Assembly: GCF_000285515.1 (NCBI RefSeq)
Contig: NZ_HE610966.1
Location: forward strand, 1 to 63,745
Length of the DNA stretch: 63,745 nt
Direction: 5' to 3'
Source of the DNA: Paenibacillus senegalensis JC66
GTDB taxonomy: Bacteria; Bacillota; Bacilli; Paenibacillales; NBRC-103111
Shown in pieces: positions 39,114-48,889 of this stretch (position 1 is the stretch's first letter; every line of letters starts with the position of its first letter). Made by a program: the position numbers and the translations under genes. A model generated the notes under the pieces. That model was given only the letters and a program-made list of their open reading frames with translations, was not told where the DNA came from and ran no database searches.

Positions 39114-39314
39114 ATGTATCAATTCGGTCAGCCTTTAACCAGAGACCAGCATTTTAAAGATCATTACGAGCACCAAGTTCCCGTACAAATCTATATGGGC
39201 GAGCAGCACCAGGATATTGGGTACGTGCAGTCCTATAGCAGCCGCTTTATCAAAATTAACGGCACGTTCTACAGCCGCAGCCTGTATACATTTATTTCAC
39301 GCCCAGGCTACTAG
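39114..39314 (+). CDS. hypothetical 66-residue protein on the opposite strand
   Basis: No family recognised. Sequence starts MYQFGQPLTRDQHFKDHYEH and ends with an aromatic, beta-strand-rich stretch (GYVQSYSSRFIKINGTFYSR...). AGGTGA lies 7 nt before ATG 39114. It is the only plus-strand gene in the 50 kb left of ecsA, in a 660-bp gap between pth and ctc. The frame can be extended 25 codons upstream to a TTG, without a ribosome-binding site. Tyr/His/Gln-rich composition and position among sporulation genes could fit a small spore protein, but that is a guess. Confidence 0.65.
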   Translation: MYQFGQPLTRDQHFKDHYEHQVPVQIYMGEQHQDIGYVQSYSSRFIKINGTFYSRSLYTFISRPGY

Positions 39315-39481
39315 TTCAAACCTTCACCTCTAATGTTGAAGCTAGGGTTAAGGCCACTGGTATAACACGCAGGGCCCCCGGAAACTAAGAAAGGGTTGCC
39401 CAGGCAAAGGAGCTGCCATAAGCCCCCCAAATAAAAGCTGAATCTAGGTCGCAGCCTGCCTTTCTGCCTTACAACAAAAAA

Positions 39482-39535
39482 GGGGCGTCCAGTCGTCAGT
39501 TTTCACTGACTCTCTGGACAGCCCCCGGAAACGTA
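39482..39535 (-). terminator. intrinsic terminator of ctc
   Basis: Long minus-strand hairpin (GGGGC.GTCCAG ... CTGGAC.GCCCC, with an inner GTCAGTG/CTGAC stem) followed by TTTTTTG, 16 nt after the ctc stop. From 39315 to 39481 I see nothing else. Confidence 0.85.
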
Positions 39536-39550
39536 CAAGAGAACCTGACT

Positions 39551-40177
39551 TTATTCCGCAGCGTCTTCCTCTGCGGCTTCGGCAGGCGCTTCAGCCTCAC
39601 CCGCCCCGTCTTCGGCCTCTTCATTCTTCTGCGGAGCAAGCAGAGTCACGACAACTTCATTCGCATCAGACAGCACTTCTACTCCATCCTGCACAGAAAT
39701 ATCCGCGACCGTCAGATTTCCGCCGATTTCCAGATTGGTTACATCAAGCTGCAGACTGGAAGGAATCCGATCCGGAAGACATTTGACCTCCAGTTCGTGA
39801 GCTTGAACCTGCAGAACGCCACCTTCCTTAACACCTGCGGCTTCACCCACTATCTCTATTGGTACCATGGACCTGACAGGCTCGTCCATTTGGATTTTGT
39901 GAAAATCAACATGAAGCAGCTCCCCAGAAATCGGGTCCCTCTGAACATGCTGAATCATGACAGGATGACTCTGGTTTTCGTAAGGTAGAGTAAGCTGTAT
40001 AACACCGTTCGGGTTGGTCTTCAGTATTTGAAAAATATCTTTCTGATTAACCGATACGGAAACATTATCTATCGATTTGCCATAGACACTAGCGGGCACG
40101 AATCCCTCTGCTCTCATTTGTTTTTTCTGTGATTTGGTCAAATCGGGCCGATCCTTCACCTTGATTGCTGCCGACAT
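39551..40177 (-). CDS. rplY: 50S ribosomal protein L25/general stress protein Ctc
   Basis: Binds 5S rRNA. 208 residues: N-terminal L25 beta-barrel (about 5-90, RAEGFVPASVYGKSIDNVSV) and the C-terminal TL5/CTC domain (95-185), then an acidic Ala/Glu tail. ATG 40177 lies 8 nt after GGAGG; the ATG at 40192 overlaps that site. Sits between pth and prs, the standard ctc position, and has a sigma-B-type promoter upstream. Confidence 0.95.
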   Translation of the reverse strand: MSAAIKVKDRPDLTKSQKKQMRAEGFVPASVYGKSIDNVSVSVNQKDIFQILKTNPNGVIQLTLPYENQSHPVMIQHVQRDPISGELLHVDFHKIQMDEPVRSMVPIEIVGEAAGVKEGGVLQVQAHELEVKCLPDRIPSSLQLDVTNLEIGGNLTVADISVQDGVEVLSDANEVVVTLLAPQKNEEAEDGAGEAEAPAEAAEEDAAE

Positions 40178-40216
40178 TCCAAACACCTCCATGGATTATT
40201 AACTCTACCCGTTAAT

Positions 40217-40242
40217 TTACCCATTTGCCAGGTGGTTGAAAC
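40217..40242 (-). promoter_or_regulatory. sigma-B-type promoter of ctc
   Basis: Minus-strand GTTTCA (40237-40242), 14-bp spacer, GGGTAA (40217-40222), close to the sigma-B consensus GTTTaa-N12-15-GGGwAw. ctc is the classical sigma-B gene of B. subtilis. A sigma-B gene itself is not in the window. Confidence 0.6.
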
Positions 40243-40280
40243 CTAATTATCCAAATAACCCGTTGAGCGGAAAGCAACTA

Positions 40281-41228
40281 TCATTCAAACAAGCTGCTGA
40301 TGGATTGTTCCTCATGCACACGAATGATGGCTTCCCCCATCAATTTTGCGACCGACAACGTTCTGATTTTGGGAGAGGCCTCCCGGTTCGTTAAAGGGAT
40401 CGTGTTTGTCACAACTAATTCTTTGATTGGAGATTGATCAATACGTTCCATCGCCGGGCCTGAAAGAACAGCGTGTGTTCCACAAGCATAAACCTCGCTC
40501 GCCCCATACTCCATCAAAGCATTCGCTGCGAGACTCATGGTGCCTGCCGTATCAATGATATCATCAATTAAAATCGTGGTCTTTCCTTTAATATCACCAA
40601 TAATATTCATGACTTCACTGACATTCGGCTTGGGCCTGCGCTTATCTATAATGGCCAAGGGGGCGCGAAGAGAATCAGCAAGCCTTCTGGCCCGGACAAC
40701 TCCGCCATGGTCCGGCGATACGACCACTACATCGGTTAAGCCTTTGTCACGATAGTACTGGCCGAGGATGGGAACCCCTAACAAATGATCAACAGGGATA
40801 TCAAAAAAGCCCTGAATCTGCATGGCGTGCAAATCCATAGTGATAACGCGGTGCGCTCCGGCTGTTTCAATTAAATTAGCTACCAGCTTGGCTGTTATCG
40901 GATCACGGGAGGTTGCTTTGCGGTCCTGACGGGCATAACCGTAATAGGGGATGACGACATTAATGCTTTTTGCAGAAGCTCTCTTCAAAGCATCGGTCAT
41001 GACCAAAATTTCCATCAGGTGATCGTTTACCGGGCTGCAGGTCGACTGGATCAAAAACACGTTAGAGCCGCGGACGCTCTCGTCCAGCTTGATTTGAATT
41101 TCTCCATCGCTAAATCGGACAATCTCCGCACTTCCCAATGGTACATCTATATATTCGGCAATTTCTCTAGCCAGCTCAGGATTGGAATTGCACGTAAACA
41201 CTTTTAGCTTAGAATCGCAGTATGGCAT
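40281..41228 (-). CDS. prs: ribose-phosphate pyrophosphokinase
   Basis: Makes PRPP for purine, pyrimidine, NAD, His and Trp synthesis. 315 residues: [16 protein letters not shown], the flexible-loop region [49 protein letters not shown], and the PRPP loop [16 protein letters not shown] 41228 after AAGGAGG; 32 nt downstream of glmU, so cotranscribed. Its product is used by NadC, HprT and sensed by PurR in this window. Confidence 0.97.
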   Translation of the reverse strand: MPYCDSKLKVFTCNSNPELAREIAEYIDVPLGSAEIVRFSDGEIQIKLDESVRGSNVFLIQSTCSPVNDHLMEILVMTDALKRASAKSINVVIPYYGYARQDRKATSRDPITAKLVANLIETAGAHRVITMDLHAMQIQGFFDIPVDHLLGVPILGQYYRDKGLTDVVVVSPDHGGVVRARRLADSLRAPLAIIDKRRPKPNVSEVMNIIGDIKGKTTILIDDIIDTAGTMSLAANALMEYGASEVYACGTHAVLSGPAMERIDQSPIKELVVTNTIPLTNREASPKIRTLSVAKLMGEAIIRVHEEQSISSLFE

Positions 41229-41260
41229 ATACCGACGGCCTCCTTGGCTTTAAGGTTGAT

Positions 41261-42658
41261 TTATTTACTCTTCTTATTGGATTGGGCTTCTAATTTCTTT
41301 CTTAGCTTGTCGGCATATCCTGGCTTGGTCACCTGCCGCTCTCTGGCAATACCAACATCCCCATCTTCTATAGAGGAAGTAATCGTGGAACCTGCTACTA
41401 CAAAAGCTCCCTTGCCGATTTTGAGCGGTGCGATAAGATTGACGTTACTGCCTATAAAAGCGAAATCGCCTATTTCCGTTCGATGCTTTCGGAATCCGTC
41501 GTAATTGACTGTGATAGCCCCGCAACCGATATTGACATCCTCACCAACAGAAGCATCTCCGATATAACTAAGATGGGACACTTTGGACTTGTCGCCAAGC
41601 GAAGAATTTTTAATCTCTACGAAATCCCCGACCTTGACCTCGCTGCCCAGTTTACTACCTGGCCGCAAATAGGCGTAAGGACCAATATGGGAGCGATCAC
41701 CGACCTCAGCTTCGGTTAACACAGAATGCTTAACCTCTACCGCATTGCCAATTCTGCTGTCCGTAATATCAGAATTGGGGCCAATGACGCAATCCTCGCC
41801 AATATGGGTAGCACCTCTTAGAAAGCAGCCTGGCAATATGACGGTATCCCTGGCAATAGTTACATTGGCCTCGATATAAGTATTCGCCGGGTCTACAATC
41901 GTTACCCCATTAAGCATATGCGTCCGGGTTATGCGCTCGCGGAGTTCTTTCTCCGCCTGAGCAAGGTCAATCCGGTCGTTAATGACCGCTGCCTCCGCAG
42001 AATCCGGTATGCAATAGCTCTGCAGCTCTTCCCCGTTGGCCCGCAGGGCCGCTACAATCTCTGTCAAACCGCACTCCTGTAACCCTTTCTCGTGGTCCGC
42101 CTGATCCAGTGCTTTGAACAGCTTCTGATTATCAATCAATAGCGCCCCTGCATAAGCCTCGTGAATCGGATCAGGATCTGCGGCCGCCACGCCGTTCTTC
42201 ACAACGCCTGTCAAGGTGCCTTTCTCATCCCGCAGAATAAGCCCGTTAGCAGGAAGCTTCCCGATCATGGCAGTTAGCAGGGTAACTCCCGCACGATGAT
42301 GATTATGCAAACGAATCATTTCATGAAAAGTGCCCTCGGTAAGCAGTGGAGCATCACCGTTCACAACCAAGGTGACTCCTTCCTCTTGCTCCAGCCACAC
42401 CCCTGCTTGCTTTATGGCTTGCCCCGTTCCTTCTGCCGTTTTCTGAAAAGTATAGTTCAGCCCAGAACCTGCGTACTGCTGAAGTTCTTCCGCATCGTTT
42501 CCTATTACAAGGACAGTCGATGCCGTTGTTATTCCTTTTAATGTATCCAGAATATGGCCAATTATCGGCTTGCCGCAAAGAGGATGCAGTGATTTATGTG
42601 TTTTCGACTTCATTTGTTTACCGAAATCAGCAGCTAGAATTACGCTGTAAATATTCAA
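41261..42658 (-). CDS. glmU: GlmU with intact acetyltransferase half and degenerate uridyltransferase half
   Basis: 465 residues, normal GlmU length. The C-terminal left-handed beta-helix (about 250-450) is well conserved and keeps the acetyltransferase histidine in VSHLSYIGDA and NYDGFRKH, so glucosamine-1-phosphate acetylation is likely. The N-terminal pyrophosphorylase signature is broken: B. subtilis LAAGQGTRMKSKLYK reads LAADFGKQMKSKTHK, losing the loop glycine and catalytic arginine; the QAEQLGTAHA segment reads QKTAEGTGQA, EINTG reads EAYAG, and GEYYLPD is absent. The metal aspartate (NGDAPLL) and INDR remain. TTG start at 42658, 10 nt after GGGAG. Possibly specialised with another UDP-GlcNAc pyrophosphorylase elsewhere. 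Confidence 0.9.
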   Translation of the reverse strand: MNIYSVILAADFGKQMKSKTHKSLHPLCGKPIIGHILDTLKGITTASTVLVIGNDAEELQQYAGSGLNYTFQKTAEGTGQAIKQAGVWLEQEEGVTLVVNGDAPLLTEGTFHEMIRLHNHHRAGVTLLTAMIGKLPANGLILRDEKGTLTGVVKNGVAAADPDPIHEAYAGALLIDNQKLFKALDQADHEKGLQECGLTEIVAALRANGEELQSYCIPDSAEAAVINDRIDLAQAEKELRERITRTHMLNGVTIVDPANTYIEANVTIARDTVILPGCFLRGATHIGEDCVIGPNSDITDSRIGNAVEVKHSVLTEAEVGDRSHIGPYAYLRPGSKLGSEVKVGDFVEIKNSSLGDKSKVSHLSYIGDASVGEDVNIGCGAITVNYDGFRKHRTEIGDFAFIGSNVNLIAPLKIGKGAFVVAGSTITSSIEDGDVGIARERQVTKPGYADKLRKKLEAQSNKKSK

Positions 42659-42725
42659 CGGGGATCAGCTCCCTTTACTAATTAAAAAGTTCATAACCCA
42701 ATATAGCTCACTTTAGGTAAAAAGA

Positions 42726-42764
42726 AAAGAGAGTCGTTAACGGACACCGTTAATGACTCTCTTT
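42726..42764 (-). terminator. intrinsic terminator of spoVG
   Basis: 18-bp near-perfect stem (AAAGAGAGTC.TTAACGG / CCGTTAA.GACTCTCTTT) with a 3-nt loop, 12 nt after the spoVG stop. It isolates spoVG from glmU-prs. Confidence 0.95.
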
Positions 42765-42776
42765 CGTTAGAGAGGG

Positions 42777-43133
<357 letters not shown>

Positions 43134-43186
43134 TCTTTTTTTCGATGAAAAAATGGGGTTTTCTAAAATTATTTTCCAATTAAAAA

Positions 43187-43573
43187 TTATTCGACACCAA
43201 TCGCTACAATCAATTCAATTTCGACAAGAACATCCTTGGGAAGCCTTGCTACTTCTACAGTTGAGCGGGCCGGTTTATGGTTTTCAAAGTAGCTCGCATA
43301 GATCTCATTCACTTCGGAAAACTGACTCATATCCTTTAAATACACCGTGGCTTTAATAACGTGTTGGAAATCTGCCCCGGCTGCTTCAAGGACACCTTTG
43401 AGATTCATAAACACTTGATGGGTTTGCTCCCGGATTCCGCCAGGTACAACTTGGCCATCCAGGCCAAGTGGAATCTGCCCGGATGTAAACAAGACATTGC
43501 CGAATTGAACGGCTTGAGAATAAGGGCCAATAGCGGCCGGAGCATTTTCTGATGATATCGGAACTGGTCTCAT
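43187..43573 (-). CDS. ridA: RidA family 2-iminobutanoate/2-iminopropanoate deaminase (YabJ)
   Basis: Hydrolyses reactive enamine/imine by-products of PLP enzymes; in B. subtilis YabJ is also needed for adenine-mediated purR regulation. 128 residues with [38 protein letters not shown] and the trimer-site arginine in [19 protein letters not shown] 43573 is 8 nt from AGAGG (ATG 43576 also possible). Eleven nucleotides after purR, same operon. Confidence 0.95.
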   Translation of the reverse strand: MRPVPISSENAPAAIGPYSQAVQFGNVLFTSGQIPLGLDGQVVPGGIREQTHQVFMNLKGVLEAAGADFQHVIKATVYLKDMSQFSEVNEIYASYFENHKPARSTVEVARLPKDVLVEIELIVAIGVE

Positions 43574-43584
43574 CATATTCACCT

Positions 43585-44406
43585 CTACTTGTTGAAATAG
43601 TTGCCTGGGGCAGCACTCACCCGTTTAGGTCTTGATTCTGCACCTGTTACCCGAAGCAAGGAAACGTAGTTATCCACCAGTCTTTGCTGAACGTCCATGG
43701 ATTCTACCAGAACCCCGACTCCTTGAACAGATGCCTTAAATTCCTGAAGCAGGTCTATCATTCCCTGCACTGTCCCTCCCGCACGCATAAAGTCATCTAT
43801 GATCAGAACCTTTGAAGCCTCTTTGATTGCTCTTCTGGCTAGCGACATTCTTTGAATCTGATGGTTGGATCCGGAAACATAGTTGATGCTCACCAAGGAC
43901 CCTTCACTTACCTGGCTATCCCGTCTAACGATAACCACTGGCAGCCCCAATAAGCTGGCAGTCGCGTAAGCCAAAGGAATCCCTTTGGTTTCTACTGTCA
44001 TGACTACATCAATATCATGATTAGCAAATGCAGTGGCAAACAGCTTGCCTATTTCATTCATTATGGAAGGTTGCCCTAAAATATCGGACATATACAAATA
44101 TTCTCCCGGAAGAATTCTTTCGGGCTGCTCAAGCATCACACAAAGCTTCTGAATCAGCTCTAGCGATGCGTCTTTTTTATATAAGGGAATAAATTTCACC
44201 CCGCCGGCGGCGCCCGCCAGCGTCAGCAGCTCACCTACCCCCTCAGATTCAAACACTTCCTTGATAATCGCCAAATCTTCACTAATGGATGACTTAGCCG
44301 ACTGATAGCGTTCGGCAAAAGTAGTCAGTGGAATTAATGTATGCGGCCGATATAATAAATACTGCGTCATTTCCACCAATCTGGCACTGCGCTTCATCTT
44401 CTTCAT
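43585..44406 (-). CDS. purR: purine operon repressor PurR
   Basis: PRPP-sensing repressor of purine genes. 273 residues: N-terminal winged helix (1-75, [20 protein letters not shown] ... SSISEDL) and a phosphoribosyltransferase-like effector domain with the PRPP motif [18 protein letters not shown] 44406 after AGAGG. Upstream are a sigma-A promoter and an inverted PurBox pair, so it is probably autoregulated. Confidence 0.96.
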   Translation of the reverse strand: MKKMKRSARLVEMTQYLLYRPHTLIPLTTFAERYQSAKSSISEDLAIIKEVFESEGVGELLTLAGAAGGVKFIPLYKKDASLELIQKLCVMLEQPERILPGEYLYMSDILGQPSIMNEIGKLFATAFANHDIDVVMTVETKGIPLAYATASLLGLPVVIVRRDSQVSEGSLVSINYVSGSNHQIQRMSLARRAIKEASKVLIIDDFMRAGGTVQGMIDLLQEFKASVQGVGVLVESMDVQQRLVDNYVSLLRVTGAESRPKRVSAAPGNYFNK

Positions 44407-44442
44407 TGCACACCTCTGGCTAATGGCTTATAACCGACTCAT

Positions 44443-44492
44443 AAATCCGAATATTAATAATCAATATAACACTTATATACGGTTTTATACAA
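44443..44492 (-). promoter_or_regulatory. purR promoter with inverted PurBox pair
   Basis: Promoter: minus-strand TTGTAT (44487-44492), 18-bp spacer, TATATT (44463-44468). Over it lie two PurBoxes: AAAACCGTATATA on the minus strand (44474-44486) and AAATCCGAATATT on the plus strand (44443-44455, 12 of 13 matching AWWWCCGAACWWT), 18 bp apart and inverted, the arrangement PurR uses in B. subtilis. Confidence 0.7.
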
Positions 44493-44517
44493 GATATCTG
44501 TTGGAGGGTATTTATCT

Positions 44518-45372
44518 TTAAGTAAGCAGTCTTACAGCATACACCTCATTACAGAATCCCCGGAGCCCATTATAAATCTTTAGCGCTTTGGCCTGCTTGG
44601 CTACCAAACCAAATACAGTCGGACCGCTTCCGGACATCAGCACTCCGTCCGCCCCCAGTTTTTGCATACACTGTTTAAGCCGTAATACTTCCGGGTATAC
44701 CTGCAGGGTGACATCCTCCAGAACGTTGCCGAGAGAGCTGCAGATGCCTGCGAAATCCCCTTCCCGCAAAGCTCTGATCATATCCGGTATGGACGGATGG
44801 CGGTCAATCTGATCAGCCCGGAGACGTCCATATATATCGGCAGTGGATACGTTAATGGGCGGCTTGGCCAAGATGACCCATCCTTGCGGAGGCGAAGGCA
44901 AAGGCTGCAGCTTTTCACCTCTGCCGGTGGCCAGAGCGGTTCCACCCCGGACACAAAAAGGCACATCCGAGCCCAGCTTTTCACCGAGCTCCATAAGCTC
45001 ACGAACGGTTAATCCCAGGCCCCACAAGCGGTTTAAGCCTCTTAAAGTGGCGGCAGCATCACTGCTGCCGCCAGCTAAGCCTGCAGCTACCGGAATCTTT
45101 TTGTCGAGATGTATGTAAACGCCTTTACGGACATCGTATTTTTCTTTAATCAGCCGGGCAGCTTGAAAAGCCAGGTTCTTTTCATCTACAGGAATATACC
45201 CTACTTGACTCGAGATGATGATCGTATCCCGGGGGAGCTCCCGCATTTCCAGACGGTCTGCCAAATCAACCATAGTCATGATCATTTCTACCTCATGATA
45301 GCCATCCTGTCGTTTATGTAAAACATCCAGGGACAAGTTAATTTTCGCAGGGGCTTTCTCAAATACCTTCAC
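44518..45372 (-). CDS. ispE: 4-diphosphocytidyl-2-C-methyl-D-erythritol kinase
   Basis: GHMP kinase of the non-mevalonate isoprenoid pathway. 284 residues: [23 protein letters not shown] loop [17 protein letters not shown], and [17 protein letters not shown]. The frame is open to 45411, but GTG 45372, 7 nt after AGAGG, gives [15 protein letters not shown] in register with Bacillus IspE. Own extended -10 promoter behind the sspF terminator. Confidence 0.95.
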   Translation of the reverse strand: MKVFEKAPAKINLSLDVLHKRQDGYHEVEMIMTMVDLADRLEMRELPRDTIIISSQVGYIPVDEKNLAFQAARLIKEKYDVRKGVYIHLDKKIPVAAGLAGGSSDAAATLRGLNRLWGLGLTVRELMELGEKLGSDVPFCVRGGTALATGRGEKLQPLPSPPQGWVILAKPPINVSTADIYGRLRADQIDRHPSIPDMIRALREGDFAGICSSLGNVLEDVTLQVYPEVLRLKQCMQKLGADGVLMSGSGPTVFGLVAKQAKALKIYNGLRGFCNEVYAVRLLT

Positions 45373-45411
45373 AACCTCACCTCTTTGGCCTTTCATTACA
45401 ACGCTTATCAC

Positions 45412-45420
45412 ATTATAACA
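45412..45420 (-). promoter_or_regulatory. extended -10 promoter of ispE
   Basis: Minus-strand TGTTATAAT: a perfect TATAAT with the TGn extension, 40 bp before ispE; no good -35, which would fall in the T-run of the sspF terminator. Confidence 0.5.
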
Positions 45421-45440
45421 AATGGCTGTGAATAAAAAAA

Positions 45441-45459
45441 AGCTGGTCTGTCACCAGCT
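45441..45459 (-). terminator. intrinsic terminator of sspF
   Basis: Perfect 7-bp AGCTGGT / ACCAGCT stem, 5-nt loop and eight T residues on the minus strand, 15 nt past the sspF stop. Confidence 0.9.
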
Positions 45460-45473
45460 CAGCTTTATATCGG

Positions 45474-45662
45474 TTATGGCCGGTTTTGGTTGGCTTTGGC
45501 TGCCTGCTCTGCCATCTGAATGGCCCGTTTAACCATATTTCCGGCGTCTTTCGTTGTAATGCCGCCCCATCCCTCTTCTTTAACCGTATTGTAAAAGCCG
45601 AGATCCCTTGCCAGCTCATATTTAAACTCTTCTGACATGATACTGCGTCTTCTTCTGCCCAT
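45474..45662 (-). CDS. sspF: alpha/beta-type small acid-soluble spore protein (SspF)
   Basis: DNA-coating spore protein. 62 residues with both SASP signatures: the GPR-site region [19 protein letters not shown] and [20 protein letters not shown]. Very similar in layout to B. subtilis SspF, and in the same slot between veg and ispE. ATG 45662 after AAAGGAGG; sigma-G-type -10 upstream. Confidence 0.96.
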   Translation of the reverse strand: MGRRRRSIMSEEFKYELARDLGFYNTVKEEGWGGITTKDAGNMVKRAIQMAEQAAKANQNRP

Positions 45663-45675
45663 GATTTGTACCTCC

Positions 45676-45723
45676 TTTAGCGGATTTACGACTAGTATGC
45701 GTGAACTCCGCTAAATCAATCCT
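45676..45723 (-). promoter_or_regulatory. sigma-G promoter of sspF inside an inverted repeat
   Basis: Minus-strand CATACTA (45693-45699), a perfect sigma-G -10, with a weak -35 AGGATT (45718-45723) 18 bp upstream. A perfect 9-bp inverted repeat TTTAGCGGA (45676-45684) / TCCGCTAAA (45707-45715) brackets the -10; one arm runs into the Shine-Dalgarno. Confidence 0.65.
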
Positions 45724-45825
45724 CTTCAAATTCAGGAAACTGCAGATTGAATTGCATGGCACAGCTTAGTAAACGTTTGTGAATACCACACATTGTGAAA
45801 AGAAGAGCGGGGCCAATTAACAGTA

Positions 45826-45858
45826 AAAAACCAACAGAAGTTGGCTCTGTTGGTTTTT
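45826..45858 (-). terminator. intrinsic terminator of veg
   Basis: Perfect 12-bp stem AAAAACCAACAG / CTGTTGGTTTTT with a 9-nt loop and T-run, directly after the veg stop. Confidence 0.92.
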
Positions 45859-45866
45859 ACTATCCA

Positions 45867-46142
45867 TTATTGTTGTACGTAGGATATCCGAACTTGTCCC
45901 GCATCTTCACAGACCGTCACTTCAACGGACTCGGTTAGAATATCTGCGTAGCTGTATGAAACACGTTTAAAAGCATGTTGTTCTTGGTCAAGCTTTACAA
46001 TAAATACAGAAGGGTAGGTTTCTTCTAATACACCCGAACGTTCAATCGTCTTTCGACGACCCCCGTTAGCACGTAACATGATCTTCTGCCCCACATGAGG
46101 CTCCAAACTGCGTCGGATCTCCAATAGCGCATTTTTTGCCAT
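45867..46142 (-). CDS. veg: Veg protein
   Basis: 91-residue beta-barrel protein of the Veg family (DUF1021): [41 protein letters not shown] and [11 protein letters not shown]. In B. subtilis veg is transcribed very strongly, promotes biofilm gene expression and affects germination; molecular role unsettled. ATG 46142 after AGAGGTGG. Two consensus sigma-A promoters upstream. Confidence 0.95.
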   Translation of the reverse strand: MAKNALLEIRRSLEPHVGQKIMLRANGGRRKTIERSGVLEETYPSVFIVKLDQEQHAFKRVSYSYADILTESVEVTVCEDAGQVRISYVQQ

Positions 46143-46170
46143 TGTAAGCTACCACCTCTTTCCTTTATCC

Positions 46171-46199
46171 ATTATAACCTAATTAATCAGGCTTGTCAA
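46171..46199 (-). promoter_or_regulatory. veg proximal sigma-A promoter
   Basis: Fully consensus: minus-strand TTGACA (46194-46199), 17 bp, TATAAT (46171-46176). Confidence 0.9.
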
Positions 46200-46211
46200 A
46201 TAAAGCGATAT

Positions 46212-46241
46212 ATTATATCAGCACTATAATTGTGTTGTCAA
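46212..46241 (-). promoter_or_regulatory. veg distal sigma-A promoter
   Basis: Second fully consensus pair: minus-strand TTGACA (46236-46241), 18 bp, TATAAT (46212-46217), 41 bp upstream of the first. Confidence 0.85.
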
Positions 46242-46347
46242 TATCTATTTGCCATGCCTTGCTTGCGCTCATTTACTATTTCTCACCTTATCTTTACCTC
46301 ATTGTTCGGTTTTTATTAAATCCTATGTTTCCCTGGCAATGAGAAAA

Positions 46348-46366
46348 GCGCCCCGTTAAAAGGCGC
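46348..46366 (-). terminator. probable terminator overlapping the yabG stop
   Basis: Minus-strand GCGCC / GGCGC stem whose loop contains the yabG stop codon, followed by TTTTCTC. Confidence 0.55.
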
Positions 46367-47231
46367 CTGGATTCGCATAATGATTCAGTTTTGGAACTCC
46401 CATCCGGTAGCTTCCCCTGCTCTCAATGCCTCCCATGCCTTCCAAGCCGCTTTGCGTAGGATGAATGGCATCAGCCACATGGACGGTATCGCGAATTGGA
46501 GTATAGGAAACCTTGGCAGCCACAATTAGTGGGTCTAGAGCATGAATCAAAACCCTGGAAGGGGAACTGGCAAAATTAGCTCCCGCCTGCAGTAATGCCT
46601 CAAAATGAGACTGACAGGCACCCGCAATAATGATTAGGGAATCACGGTTCTTCTCATACTGCCTCGCCACCCTTACTGCGTTGACGAAGTTATGGGAGTT
46701 CTTGTAGTTATTAATATCCATCAGATTATGGTTAGGCCGGTTTTTGATTAAACCGTCATGTCCCGTTATGACAACAATATCCGGATGAATTTCCGGCAAA
46801 AGCTGATATAACGCATCAGCCATATTTGTTTCATGCATATGGAAGCCCTTGGCAGGGACCTTTAACTGATTATACAATTCCATACTTTTCTTTAAATATC
46901 TTGGATCTCCATCGAGATGCAGTACTTTGCCCGGAAGCTCAAAATATGATTGAAGCCGGGTTTGTTTACTTTTCCCCTGTGTTCTCCCTGTACGTTTCCA
47001 TGCAGAAGGTTCTTTTAAGCTGCGTACAGACTCATTGGTCTGCTCTTCAAACATTTCTTCATGTTTATAAAACCGGGTAGAAGTGACTCTTTCCAAATCA
47101 TGGTGTGGAGAATCCGCCAGCAGACGAAAATTGACTCCCCGCAGCCACGCATTATCCTTAGTCATTGCTTCAATCTTAAAAATGACATCGCCGCCATATG
47201 ACTTCCTCATAACCAGATCACCTTGCTTCAA
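46356..47231 (-). CDS. yabG: sporulation-specific protease YabG
   Basis: Cysteine-type protease that processes spore coat proteins such as SpoIVA and cross-linked substrates in the mother cell. 291 residues of the peptidase U57 family; an N-terminal SH3-like region (GDLVMRKSYGGDVIFKIEAM) precedes the conserved VITGHDG, IIAGACQSHFEAL (candidate cysteine) and VHVADAIHPTQSGLEG. TTG start at 47231, 10 nt after GGAGG. Sigma-K promoter directly upstream. Confidence 0.94.
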   Translation of the reverse strand: MKQGDLVMRKSYGGDVIFKIEAMTKDNAWLRGVNFRLLADSPHHDLERVTSTRFYKHEEMFEEQTNESVRSLKEPSAWKRTGRTQGKSKQTRLQSYFELPGKVLHLDGDPRYLKKSMELYNQLKVPAKGFHMHETNMADALYQLLPEIHPDIVVITGHDGLIKNRPNHNLMDINNYKNSHNFVNAVRVARQYEKNRDSLIIIAGACQSHFEALLQAGANFASSPSRVLIHALDPLIVAAKVSYTPIRDTVHVADAIHPTQSGLEGMGGIESRGSYRMGVPKLNHYANPGAF

Positions 47232-47252
47232 GCCAAAAGCACCTCCCCCGAC

Positions 47253-47281
47253 TATCCTATGGTCGAATTAGGCATTTGGTG
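47253..47281 (-). promoter_or_regulatory. sigma-K promoter of yabG
   Basis: Minus-strand CACC (47278-47281), 16-bp spacer, CATAGGATA (47253-47261), a full match to the sigma-K -10 CATAnnnTA with an AC -35. yabG is sigma-K-dependent in B. subtilis. Confidence 0.7.
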
Positions 47282-47288
47282 TATAAGT

Positions 47289-48753
<1,465 letters not shown>

Positions 48754-48816
48754 AAATTCCTCCATCGCTTCCTGAACGTGGTTCCTTAAAAGGACATTGA
48801 TACCCAAGCAAAGAAA

Positions 48817-48842
48817 AAGAAGAGGATTTCGTTCCTCTTCTT
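48817..48842 (-). terminator. intrinsic terminator of yabE
   Basis: Perfect 10-bp AAGAAGAGGA / TCCTCTTCTT stem, 6-nt loop, T-rich tail on the minus strand, separating yabE from rnmV. Confidence 0.88.
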
Positions 48843-48889
48843 GACTAACTTCTTCTATTTATACCATTAAACCGTTCATCACGCCATCC

